Part shown: in pieces, positions 25,831 through 34,879 of the stretch | Layout: each line of letters starts with the position of its first letter | How positions within the stretch are numbered: the first letter of the stretch is position 1 | Origin: Micavibrio_C sp964577255 | Lineage (GTDB): Bacteria > Pseudomonadota > Alphaproteobacteria > Micavibrionales > Micavibrionaceae | Length of the DNA stretch: 64,000 nt | Reading direction: 5' to 3' | NCBI GenBank assembly: GCA_964577255.1 | Contig: CAZNYM010000005.1 | Coordinates: 1-64,000, forward strand | Position numbers and translations under genes: made by a program | The notes under the pieces: generated by a model | Databases searched by the model: none | What the model was told of the DNA's origin: nothing | What the model saw: the letters and a program-made list of their open reading frames with translations, nothing else

Positions 25831-26784
25831 TTATTCCAGCCTGTCGCCCCAGGCGGCGCGGCGGGCGGCGGCATGGCGCGGATGGCTGCGCGGGATCGTT
25901 TCTTCCCCGAATGTGCCGTCCGCGCGGCACAGTTCCAGGCGCACGATCTTGCTTCCCTGCGGATACCCAAGCACGCGGTCGCCCGCCGGATGTTCGTAAG
26001 GGTGGCGCGCGGCGATCAGATAGCTGAATTTCTCGTCTTCGTAAGGCAGGGTTGCGTCCTTTTTGATCTGGCGGTGCAGGCGGCTGCGCTCGACGCGCAC
26101 GGAAAAATGGCACCAGCGTTCCGTGTTGTCCGCCAGCGGGCAGGCCAGAGCGTGCGGGCAGGGGGCAAGGATATGCGCGCCGCCCTGTGTTCGCAGCCAT
26201 TCCCGCGCCTGTACGATAATATCCGCGCCCGCGGGCGTGCCCGGCTCGACCAGCACAAGAATACCCGCGCAGTACGCCCATAATCTTTCCACGACGGTAT
26301 TTATGGGTTCGGACATTTCATTGAGGCTGTACGCGGCGCAGACGAGGTCGTGTTTTTCTTTTTCATTATACGCGGCGTCATAGGCGGAAAAATCCTGCGC
26401 GCTGTATGCCGCGCCGGGATAAAGTGCGAACCCTGCCGCGCGCAGAGGGGCGTTGGGCTCGACGAGCGCGCTTGTGATGTCCGGATATAAAATCCGCGCC
26501 GCCAGCGTGGCGGTCGCGGGCCCGGCGCCGACATCGAGCATATGTGCGGGCGCGAAATCCGCGGGCAATTTCTGCAGCACGGTGTAAATCGCCGCCCAGG
26601 TGGCGGGAAAGCGCACGGCCAGGTACGCGGCCGCTTCTTCGGGCGTGCGGATCCGCAGATCCTGTGCCGGGCCCAGGCGGCGATAGCGCGCCGACACGGC
26701 CTCCGCCGCTTCCGCCATACCGGAATGGTTCAGCCCTTCAAGGTAATTCTCGAGTGCGGTTCTGAGAGACGGCGGCAAATGCAT
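25831..26784 (-). CDS. Rsm22-family small-ribosomal-subunit methyltransferase-like protein
   Basis: 317-aa class I SAM-dependent methyltransferase fold of the Rsm22/METTL17 family, which assists assembly of the small ribosomal subunit in mitochondria and alphaproteobacteria. The SAM motif is DVGAGPA (84-90). Four cysteines C209, C215, C225 and C286 in the C-terminal half match the cluster-ligand pattern of the family (APCPHALACP, ERWCHFS, LELCRADG). Whether it methylates anything is unclear in the family. It is separated from the upstream HU gene by a terminator. Confidence 0.85.
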   Translation of the reverse strand: MHLPPSLRTALENYLEGLNHSGMAEAAEAVSARYRRLGPAQDLRIRTPEEAAAYLAVRFPATWAAIYTVLQKLPADFAPAHMLDVGAGPATATLAARILYPDITSALVEPNAPLRAAGFALYPGAAYSAQDFSAYDAAYNEKEKHDLVCAAYSLNEMSEPINTVVERLWAYCAGILVLVEPGTPAGADIIVQAREWLRTQGGAHILAPCPHALACPLADNTERWCHFSVRVERSRLHRQIKKDATLPYEDEKFSYLIAARHPYEHPAGDRVLGYPQGSKIVRLELCRADGTFGEETIPRSHPRHAAARRAAWGDRLE

Positions 26785-26811
26785 GACACGGGTTTATAAC
26801 ACGGTCGCCAT

Positions 26812-26839
26812 AAAAAAACCGCCCCTTGCGGGGCGGTTT
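26812..26839 (-). terminator. Rho-independent terminator of the HU gene
   Basis: A perfect 10-bp stem (26816-26825 with 26830-26839) with a 4-base loop is followed on the minus strand by a run of seven T. It lies 25 bases after the HU stop. Confidence 0.9.
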
Positions 26840-26863
26840 GAGATGATAGAAGAGGAGAAAAAA

Positions 26864-27163
26864 TTACTTGCCTACGGCTTCTTTGAGTTCTTTAGCCGCG
26901 CGGAAGGCGACTTTTTTCTTTGCCGGGATCTTGATCACTTCTTTGGTCATCGGGTTGCGGCCGAGGCGCGCAGCGCGTTTTTTGACCTGCAGGATGCCGA
27001 GGCCGGCCAGGCGGATACGGTTGCCTTTTTTCAGGTTTTTCACGATGTGAACGACCATTTCGTCCATCAGTTCGTTCATGTGCTTCTTGGGCATATCGTG
27101 CTTCTCAGCGAGTTCGGCAGCGATCTGCTTCAGAGTAACGGTGGGTTGGGTTGCAGTAGCCAT
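26864..27163 (-). CDS. HU-family DNA-binding protein
   Basis: 99-aa histone-like protein that binds and bends DNA as a dimer. The fold is visible: N-terminal helices (LKQIAAELAEKHDMPKKHMNELMDEMV), the IRLAGLGILQVKKRAARLGRNP motif leading to the DNA-binding arm (NPMTKEVIKIPAKKKVAFRAAKEL). The start has a textbook GGAGGT site. The N-terminal ten residues extend beyond canonical HU. IHF is less likely from the sequence. Confidence 0.93.
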   Translation of the reverse strand: MATATQPTVTLKQIAAELAEKHDMPKKHMNELMDEMVVHIVKNLKKGNRIRLAGLGILQVKKRAARLGRNPMTKEVIKIPAKKKVAFRAAKELKEAVGK

Positions 27164-27382
27164 GGTATGATTACCTCCAGATAGCCATGTTTAAAACCAA
27201 GCCGGGAATGCCAAGATATGGCGGAAAATCCCTCATCAAATTTGCTTGTTGAGTTCATTCATGGCAGATTCATCCCGCCTGGTCGATAGGCTTTCATCAT
27301 TTTTCCGCGTATTTTTGGTGGAAAACTCGTGAAAAATGGCCGTTTTTCCGCTAATACACCCGCAACCGGGGAAAACACCTGC

Positions 27383-27997
27383 ATGGATGAGTCCGTACGC
27401 ACCAGTGAGCTTCTGCGCCGCCTGACCGATACCGCCACAGTCGGTGCCGAGCTGACCATGACCGAAGCCGTGCATGTGTTCGGCCAGGCCGGGCTTGTGC
27501 TTTTGATGCTGATCCTGGGCCTTATCAATATCGTGCTGGTGCCGCTGCCCGGCATTTCCACCATTTTCGGTTTTCCCCTGTTCGTCGCTTCCATCGCTTA
27601 CGCCGCCGGCGTGAAAGATCTGTGGGTGCCGCGCGCGCTGCGCGACAAGGCGCTTAAAACCGAGGACGTGGCCCGCAGCCTGAGCAAGGGCCTGTCCTGG
27701 CTTGAGCGCATCGAGCATAAAATCCACCCGCGCGCGCCGTACTGGCAGGAACGGCCGGGACTGTGGGTGGCACAGGGGGCGTTGATCCTGGCAGCCTTCA
27801 TTCTGGTGCTGCCGATCCCCTTCTGCAACATCCCGCCGGCGATAGCGATCGTCGTGCTGTGCGTGGGCCTGCTGGAAAAAGACGGCCTCGTGATCGCCGG
27901 TGGCGTGGTGTTATCGGCGCTGCAGCTGGTCTACGCCCTTTTACTGCTGCTGGTGTTTGAGCAGAGCTTGTCTTTCCTGTTCGGCGGGCATTCCTAA
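27383..27997 (+). CDS. ExoD-family membrane protein
   Basis: 204-aa polytopic protein of the ExoD family, named for a Sinorhizobium locus affecting exopolysaccharide and alkali tolerance; the molecular role is unknown. Family features are the N-terminal SELLRRLTDTA motif, LVPLPGISTIFGFPLFVASI and a C-terminal hydrophobic pair. I used ATG 27383; an in-frame GTG at 27329 is the alternative. The last 4 bases overlap the convergent serA gene. Confidence 0.8.
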   Translation: MDESVRTSELLRRLTDTATVGAELTMTEAVHVFGQAGLVLLMLILGLINIVLVPLPGISTIFGFPLFVASIAYAAGVKDLWVPRALRDKALKTEDVARSLSKGLSWLERIEHKIHPRAPYWQERPGLWVAQGALILAAFILVLPIPFCNIPPAIAIVVLCVGLLEKDGLVIAGGVVLSALQLVYALLLLLVFEQSLSFLFGGHS

Positions 27998-29574
27998 AAC
28001 TTCAGGCGCACGACCTGGCTGATCTGCGGCAGGGCCTTGATCTTTTCGAACACATCATCGGGCACGGGCCCATCAAGCGCCACCAGCGACACCGCCGTAC
28101 CGCCGCTTTCGATCCGGCCCAGGCGGAAGTCAGCGATATTCTGCCCCGCCTGCGCCAGCACGGTGCCGAGGCCCCCGATCATGCCGGGCTTGTCCTTGTT
28201 GCGGATGAACAGCATGGCGGGCGCGAGCGCCGCTTCGATTGGCACGCCCTCGATCCCGACCACGCGCGCGGCGCTGCCCGCGAACAGGGTGCCGCGCACG
28301 GCGTGCGTGACACCTTCGGTCATCAGCGTCAGCGTGATGGCGGTGTGGAAGTCGGGGCATTCGTCGGTGCGGGTTTCGGACACGGCGATGCCGCGTGCTT
28401 TGGCGATTTCACCGGCATTGACCATGTTGACGCTGTCGCTTTGCGTTTTCAAAACCGAAGCCAGCGCCATCGCGGTCAAAGGCCGCGTGTTGACGGATGT
28501 GGCCGCGCCTTCATAAGAAATTTCAATTTTCGTGATCGGCTTGTCCACGATCTGGCCCGCGAGCGTGCCCAGCTGCTCGGCGAGCTTCATGTAGGGCTTC
28601 AGGCGCGGGGCTTCCTCGGCCGTGATCGAGGGCATGTTGACCGCGTTGCTGACCGCGCCGTTCAGCAGGTAATCGGTCATCTGCTCCGCCACCTGGATCG
28701 CCACATTCACCTGCGCCTCGCTGGTGGAAGCGCCCAGATGCGGCGTGCAGATCACGTTCGGATGGCCGAACAGGACGTTGCTGGTGGCGGGCTCCTCCTC
28801 GAACACGTCAAGGGCCGCGCCCGCGACATGGCCGGAATCAAGCGCCGCCTTCAGGTCTTTTTCAACGATCAGCCCGCCGCGCGCGCAGTTGATGAGTCGT
28901 ACGCCTTTTTTCATTGCCGCCATCGCTTTGGCGTCGATCAGGTTGCGCGTGCCGTCGGTCAGCGGCGTGTGCAGGGTGATGAAATCGGCGCGCTTGAATA
29001 AATCCTCGAGCGTAACGCGCTCGACGCCCAGCTGGCGGGCGCGGTCGTCGGTGAGGAACGGATCGAAGGCGATCACGCGCATCTGCAGGCCCAAAGCGCG
29101 GTTGGCGACGATGGCGCCGATATTGCCGCAGCCGATCACGCCCAGGATCTTGCCGTAAAGCTCGACGCCCATGAATTTCGATTTTTCCCATTTGCCTTCA
29201 TGGGTCGAGGCGCTGGCCTGCGGGATCTGGCGGGCGAGCGCGAACATCATCGCGATCGCGTGCTCGGCGGTGGTGATGGAATTGCCAAACGGGGTGTTCA
29301 TCACGATTACGCCGGCCGCGGTGGCGGCGGGCACGTCGATGGTATCGACGCCGATGCCGGCGCGGCCGATGATTTTCAAACGCGGCAGCGCCGCTTTAAT
29401 GATGTCACCCTTGATCTTGGTGGCGGAGCGCACGGCGATGCCGTCATAATTCCGCGCGATGCCGGAAAGCTCCTCGGGGCTCAGGCCCGGCTTCACATCG
29501 ACGTCGATTCCGTTGTTCTGAAAGATCTCGGCCGCCAGCTTGTCCATCTTGTCGGCGATAAGGACCTTCGGCAT
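27994..29574 (-). CDS. serA: D-3-phosphoglycerate dehydrogenase
   Basis: First enzyme of serine biosynthesis: oxidises 3-phosphoglycerate to 3-phosphohydroxypyruvate with NAD. The 526 aa correspond to the long form: catalytic and NAD domain (GKILGVIGCGNIGAIVANRA; INCARGGLIVE; active-site ENDxxH region HLGASTSEAQ), then the intervening domain and a C-terminal ACT domain (NKDKPGMIGGLGTVLAQAGQNIADFRLGR) that usually gives serine feedback. It follows serC by about 90 bases on the same strand. Confidence 0.96.
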   Translation of the reverse strand: MPKVLIADKMDKLAAEIFQNNGIDVDVKPGLSPEELSGIARNYDGIAVRSATKIKGDIIKAALPRLKIIGRAGIGVDTIDVPAATAAGVIVMNTPFGNSITTAEHAIAMMFALARQIPQASASTHEGKWEKSKFMGVELYGKILGVIGCGNIGAIVANRALGLQMRVIAFDPFLTDDRARQLGVERVTLEDLFKRADFITLHTPLTDGTRNLIDAKAMAAMKKGVRLINCARGGLIVEKDLKAALDSGHVAGAALDVFEEEPATSNVLFGHPNVICTPHLGASTSEAQVNVAIQVAEQMTDYLLNGAVSNAVNMPSITAEEAPRLKPYMKLAEQLGTLAGQIVDKPITKIEISYEGAATSVNTRPLTAMALASVLKTQSDSVNMVNAGEIAKARGIAVSETRTDECPDFHTAITLTLMTEGVTHAVRGTLFAGSAARVVGIEGVPIEAALAPAMLFIRNKDKPGMIGGLGTVLAQAGQNIADFRLGRIESGGTAVSLVALDGPVPDDVFEKIKALPQISQVVRLKF

Positions 29575-29662
29575 GACACACCCCCAAGTTATTGCGCTGC
29601 AAAAGATGGGTTAGCTATAGCAGGAACGGCGGTCGGCGCGGAAGGGGGTAGAGCGGAAAAAA

Positions 29663-30844
<1,182 letters not shown>

Positions 30845-30933
30845 GGCGGGCCTCGAAAATAAAGGGAGCGGAATAGTTTTTCTGTAAAGCTTTCAAGGGG
30901 TTATTGCAAGCCTACCATGTATTTACATATTTA

Positions 30934-30962
30934 TTGCCGCCCGATTTCGCTTTCGCTATAAT
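30934..30962 (+). promoter_or_regulatory. Candidate promoter of the 120-aa hypothetical gene
   Basis: TTGCCG (30934-30939) and a perfect TATAAT (30957-30962) are 17 bases apart, 47 bases before the ATG at 31010. Confidence 0.55.
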
Positions 30963-31009
30963 CCAGCCTGGATGTAAGTTTGAAACGCTTTCGCAAAGAG
31001 GGACAGCTC

Positions 31010-31372
31010 ATGGCCAGAACACTTGAAGATTTCATGGAAAACTGGGGCAATCTGCTGGGTATCGCGGAGATACCTGAGGAAACCGATCCATTCCCCCGCA
31101 GCACCGAATTTATTTTCGCCAGAGTGCAGGAATATCCCGACCTCAAGCTTGACCGCGACCAGACGATTGTCAAAGTCCGCAGCCATGGAAAAACCGAACT
31201 TTTGACGGAGCTTGGCGTTCAGCTGAGAATATCCCAGCTGCAAAGGAGTCTGGCTAAAGCGGGCTACGACGGGCGCGACGAAGGGGACTCCCCCAGCCGC
31301 ATGGTGATAGCCATGAATGTCTACAAAAATCTGGCGGACCGGCTGGCTACAAAAAACACCCCGCGCCCGTAA
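31010..31372 (+). CDS. Hypothetical protein, 120 aa
   Basis: Unknown soluble protein. ATG 31010 has AGAGGGA at 6 bases, which decides against the longer frame from 30980. Acidic N-terminal half, charged helical C-terminal half, no signal peptide. It has its own good promoter and is divergent from serC. Confidence 0.65.
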   Translation: MARTLEDFMENWGNLLGIAEIPEETDPFPRSTEFIFARVQEYPDLKLDRDQTIVKVRSHGKTELLTELGVQLRISQLQRSLAKAGYDGRDEGDSPSRMVIAMNVYKNLADRLATKNTPRP

Positions 31373-31427
31373 TAACGCCTCCATTTCTGCCTCTGTTCCC
31401 GGGCCCCTGCCGTGCTATCATGCCGGC

Positions 31428-32549
31428 ATGATCGGCGGGTTTCGTTCCAGATTGAAGCGCTGGCAGGGCGCGGGGTTGATCTCCGAGGGCCAGGCGCAAT
31501 CCATCATCGCTTTCGAAAAAGAACGGCGGCAGGGCAAGCTGGTGCGCGACCTGAGCCTCGTCGGCGTGTTCGCGATCGGCCTTGGCATCCTGTCCATCGT
31601 GGCCGCCAACTGGCGTTTCATTCCGGCCGAGGCCAAGATCGGCCTGCACGTCCTGCTCAACGGCGCGGTGATCTTCTTCATGCTGCGCGCCAAAAACCCG
31701 CTGGTGAAGGACGGGCTGGTCGCCGGGCTGTTCTTCCTGTTCCTGACATTCATCGCCCTGATCGGGCAGATCTACCAGCTGCACGGCGACCTGCCGGCGA
31801 CGATTTTCTTCTGGACCCTCATCTGCGCGCCGTTCGTGTGGTTCTACGGGCGCGGGCACATCGCGGCTATGCCGTGGACGGCTGCGGCGCTGACCGCCTT
31901 CGTGCTCAATATCGGGGACTGGGTGACGGAGGAGCGCTGGCTGTTCTTCACTCTCAGCGCCACCGGCTTCGCGCTGCCGCTCCTGTGCCTGTTGCTCGGG
32001 CGCTGGCTTAGGACGGCGAAAGAGGGGTTCGCCCACGTGTTCCATCATCTCGGGCTTTACCTGCCGGCGCTGCTCGCCACGGCGGCGACGTTCCTGTTTT
32101 ACTTCGGCGAGCGGCTGGCCGCCCATCACACGCTGCTGCTGGGGCTGATGGGCGCGTGCCTGCTGGCGGCGTTCGTGATATTCCGGCCGCGCGGCCGTGA
32201 CGACGAGGAAGGAAAGATCCTGTGGTCGTACCTGATGGTTTCGGGGCTGGTGGGCCTCGCGCCTTTCGGCCTTGCGTCGGTTGAAAGCGACCTGCTGGCG
32301 GCGCTTCTCTTTATCTTCTACTGGGGGTTCCTTGCGTTTCTGGGTGCGCGCATTCCCTCGGGCACGCTGACCGACTGGGCGATCCGCCTGATCGTGCTGC
32401 GGCTTTTCATCGTTTATACCGAGATTTTCGGCAGCCTGCTGCTGAACGGCGCGGGGCTGATCATCTCGGGCGTGCTGCTGCTGGTCGTTCTGCGCAACCT
32501 CAATAAAATCACTGCCTTTGGGCGACGGCTGGTGAACCATGAGTTCTGA
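31428..32549 (+). CDS. DUF2157 membrane protein
   Basis: 373-aa inner-membrane protein. The N-terminal cytoplasmic part (LKRWQGAGLISEGQAQSI and following) is the DUF2157 region, followed by about ten membrane helices. The function is unknown. In many bacteria it is paired with a GDYXXLXY protein, as here: the next gene overlaps its end by 11 bases. I start it at ATG 31428, which has no strong ribosome-binding site. Confidence 0.85.
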   Translation: MIGGFRSRLKRWQGAGLISEGQAQSIIAFEKERRQGKLVRDLSLVGVFAIGLGILSIVAANWRFIPAEAKIGLHVLLNGAVIFFMLRAKNPLVKDGLVAGLFFLFLTFIALIGQIYQLHGDLPATIFFWTLICAPFVWFYGRGHIAAMPWTAAALTAFVLNIGDWVTEERWLFFTLSATGFALPLLCLLLGRWLRTAKEGFAHVFHHLGLYLPALLATAATFLFYFGERLAAHHTLLLGLMGACLLAAFVIFRPRGRDDEEGKILWSYLMVSGLVGLAPFGLASVESDLLAALLFIFYWGFLAFLGARIPSGTLTDWAIRLIVLRLFIVYTEIFGSLLLNGAGLIISGVLLLVVLRNLNKITAFGRRLVNHEF

Positions 32550-33072
32550 CATCAGGCGCATAGCCGGCTTTATAACGCTCGCGATTCCCTTCCTGGCGCT
32601 GGCGGCGATGATCGTGCTCAATCACGGCCGGGTCAACAATTACCCGGAATACCGCTTCGTCATCGAGGGCTACGACCCGGTCGATCTCCTGCGCGGGCAT
32701 TACATGACGTTCCGGTACAAGGATATTAAAACGGAGAATTACAGCGCGCGCGGAAAAAGCTGCGCCTGCCTGTCGGGGCCGCCGGAGAAACCCGTTATCG
32801 CGGTGCAAAGCTGCCGCATGGCCAAGAGCTGCGCCGCGCATCTGAAGCTTGAATACGACCAGCCGCCGCAGGAACTGCGCCAGTATTACATTCCCGAGGC
32901 GGAGGCGCTGCGGCTCGAATCGACCCTGCGGCAGGACCAGGCGGTGTTCGAAGTCGGCGTGGCGGTGCGCCCCGGCGGTTCCGGGCAGATCAGGATGATG
33001 TATGTCGACGGCAAACCCCTGAACGATTATCTCGACAGCCTGCCGCCCGTTTCGTCCCCCGTCTTGCCATGA
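32539..33072 (+). CDS. GDYXXLXY-type membrane-anchored protein
   Basis: 177-aa protein with one N-terminal membrane anchor (residues 9-27) and a periplasmic beta-rich domain. It contains the signature DLLRGHYMTFRY, a variant of GDYxxLxY with His for Asp and Phe for Leu. Four cysteines lie in residues 75-97. It overlaps the DUF2157 gene and the serB start (ATGA), so all three are co-translated. The role of the family is unknown. Confidence 0.85.
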   Translation: MSSDIRRIAGFITLAIPFLALAAMIVLNHGRVNNYPEYRFVIEGYDPVDLLRGHYMTFRYKDIKTENYSARGKSCACLSGPPEKPVIAVQSCRMAKSCAAHLKLEYDQPPQELRQYYIPEAEALRLESTLRQDQAVFEVGVAVRPGGSGQIRMMYVDGKPLNDYLDSLPPVSSPVLP

Positions 33073-33977
33073 GCCCCGGTTTTTTCCTGACACTGGTGGC
33101 TTCCGACAAGCCGCTGACACCCGGGCATTTGGCCGGGATCGAGCGCTATCTCGATTCGCAGGGGCTGACGATGACGGCCGCGCCGGCGTGGCTGGCGCCG
33201 CACAAGGCTGCCGATTTCACGCTGGCCGACCATCCGACCCGCGCACAGATGCAGACGATCCGCGAAGCGCTGACGACGGACTGGATCGACGTGTTTGCGG
33301 GGCCGCAGGCCCAACGGCGCAAAAAACTGATGCTGGCCGACATGGACGCCACCATCGTCACCACCGAAACGCTCGACGAGCTGGCGGCCCGCGTGGGCAT
33401 CGGCGCGGAGATCAAGGCGATCACCGCGCGCAGCATGAACGGCGAGATCGACTTCCCCGACGCCCTGCGCGCGCGGGTGGAAAAGCTGCGCGGCGTGCCG
33501 CAATCGCTGCTGCAAGGCGTGCTGGACGATACGATTCTGTCACCTGGCGCCGAGATCCTGCTGCAGGTTCTGAACAGGAAAGGTGTGCGCAGCGTGCTGG
33601 TGTCGGGCGGCTTCACTTTTTATACCGAGGCCGTGGCCCGCCGCGCCGGGTTCGATCATCACTACGGTAATATCCTCGAGATCGAGAATGGCCTTCTGAC
33701 CGGGCGGGTGAAAGAACCGATCCTGGACCGCGATGCCAAACTTAAAACCCTGCAGCGCGAGGCGGCGGCGCACAACGTATCACTGACCGAGACGCTGACG
33801 ATCGGCGACGGGGCGAACGACCTCGACATGCTGCAGGCAGCGGGTCTGGGCATCGGCTACCGGCCCAAGAAGGTGGTGGCCGACGCGCTCGACAACCTGC
33901 TTCTCTACGGCGACCTGACGGCGGCGCTCTATGCGCAGGGCTATAAGGAGAGCGAGATTCGCTCTGTTTTTAATTAG
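33069..33977 (+). CDS. serB: Phosphoserine phosphatase
   Basis: HAD-superfamily enzyme (302 aa) that removes phosphate from phosphoserine, the last step of serine synthesis. HAD motif 1 is D91-M-D93-AT, with motif 2 in VSGGFTFYTE, the lysine in the AKLKTL segment and motif 3 GDGANDLDML. The first 80 residues form the N-terminal regulatory-type domain of bacterial SerB. It is coupled to the preceding gene by an ATGA overlap although serA and serC are elsewhere. Confidence 0.95.
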   Translation: MSPGFFLTLVASDKPLTPGHLAGIERYLDSQGLTMTAAPAWLAPHKAADFTLADHPTRAQMQTIREALTTDWIDVFAGPQAQRRKKLMLADMDATIVTTETLDELAARVGIGAEIKAITARSMNGEIDFPDALRARVEKLRGVPQSLLQGVLDDTILSPGAEILLQVLNRKGVRSVLVSGGFTFYTEAVARRAGFDHHYGNILEIENGLLTGRVKEPILDRDAKLKTLQREAAAHNVSLTETLTIGDGANDLDMLQAAGLGIGYRPKKVVADALDNLLLYGDLTAALYAQGYKESEIRSVFN

Positions 33978-34000
33978 GTGTAGTGTGGTAACATCCAGCC

Positions 34001-34879
34001 ATGGCTGAAAGAAAATTCCTTGTTTCCGACGACCAGCTTGAAGAGATGATCTTCAGCTATTGCCGCGACCTGACCAAACTGGCCAAAGAGGGCCGGTTCG
34101 ACCCGATCACGGGCCGGGACGATGAAATCGAGCAGATGATCCTCATCCTCCTGCAGAAGGGCCGCAAGAACGTGGGCCTGCTGGCGCCCGCCGGCGTCGG
34201 CAAGACCGCCATCGTCGTGGGCCTGGCGCAGCAGATCGCCAACAACAACGTGCCCGCTTACCTGAAGGATGCGCGTGTGCTCGACGTGGATCTTGCCAGC
34301 ATGGCGGCCGGCACCGCCGGCCCTGCGGAATTCCAGGGGCGGTTCATTCCGCTTTGCAAAGGACTGGCCGAACGCTACCGCTTCGAGGAATATCCCCGCT
34401 TCATCATGTTCCTCGACGAAGTGCACACGATCATGCCGACGGTGGCCGGAAGCGCCTATCGCGGCCTTTCAGAAGTTTTAAAGCCTTACATGACGGTGGG
34501 TGACCTGCATGTGGTGGGCGCAACCACGCTCGACGAATTCCGCATGTTCGTGGCGGCCGACCCCGCCATGGATCGCCGCTTCCAGAAAGTGTTCCTGAAA
34601 GTCCCAAATGCCGAGGAGACCCTGAAAATCCTGGAATCGCTGCGCCCCGGCTATGAGAAGCACCACAAGATCAAGGTATCGGACGAGCGTCTCAAGCGCG
34701 TGGTGCATCTGACTGAGACGCACATGAAAAAACGCAATCAGCCGGATAAATCCATCATTATGCTCGATGCGGCGATGGCGCTTTTCGTGATGCGTAATGG
34801 CCAGGGCGGCGAGCTTGATGAAAATTCGATCAACGTGATTGTTTCCAAGGAGTGCGGCATCCATCCGGATGCGCTATAG
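34001..34879 (+). CDS. Solitary Clp-type AAA+ ATPase module (D1-like)
   Basis: 292-aa protein that corresponds to the first AAA+ domain of ClpA/ClpB and nothing else. Walker A is 62-69 with K68 (APAGVGKT), Walker B ends with D139-E140 (FIMFLDEVHT), sensor-1 region GATTLDEFR (173-181) and an arginine-finger motif DRRF (191-194) are kept. There is no Clp N-domain, no D2 domain and no ClpP-binding loop. It should hydrolyse ATP and assemble as a ring, but its substrate is unknown. It begins 23 bases after serB. Its 3' end overlaps the convergent aldehyde dehydrogenase gene by 6 bases. Confidence 0.8.
   Translation: MAERKFLVSDDQLEEMIFSYCRDLTKLAKEGRFDPITGRDDEIEQMILILLQKGRKNVGLLAPAGVGKTAIVVGLAQQIANNNVPAYLKDARVLDVDLASMAAGTAGPAEFQGRFIPLCKGLAERYRFEEYPRFIMFLDEVHTIMPTVAGSAYRGLSEVLKPYMTVGDLHVVGATTLDEFRMFVAADPAMDRRFQKVFLKVPNAEETLKILESLRPGYEKHHKIKVSDERLKRVVHLTETHMKKRNQPDKSIIMLDAAMALFVMRNGQGGELDENSINVIVSKECGIHPDAL

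Noticed and set aside
30845..31009. Riboswitch before serC
   Set aside because: The region is short, AT-rich and carries a promoter for the divergent gene; no conserved riboswitch core is visible.
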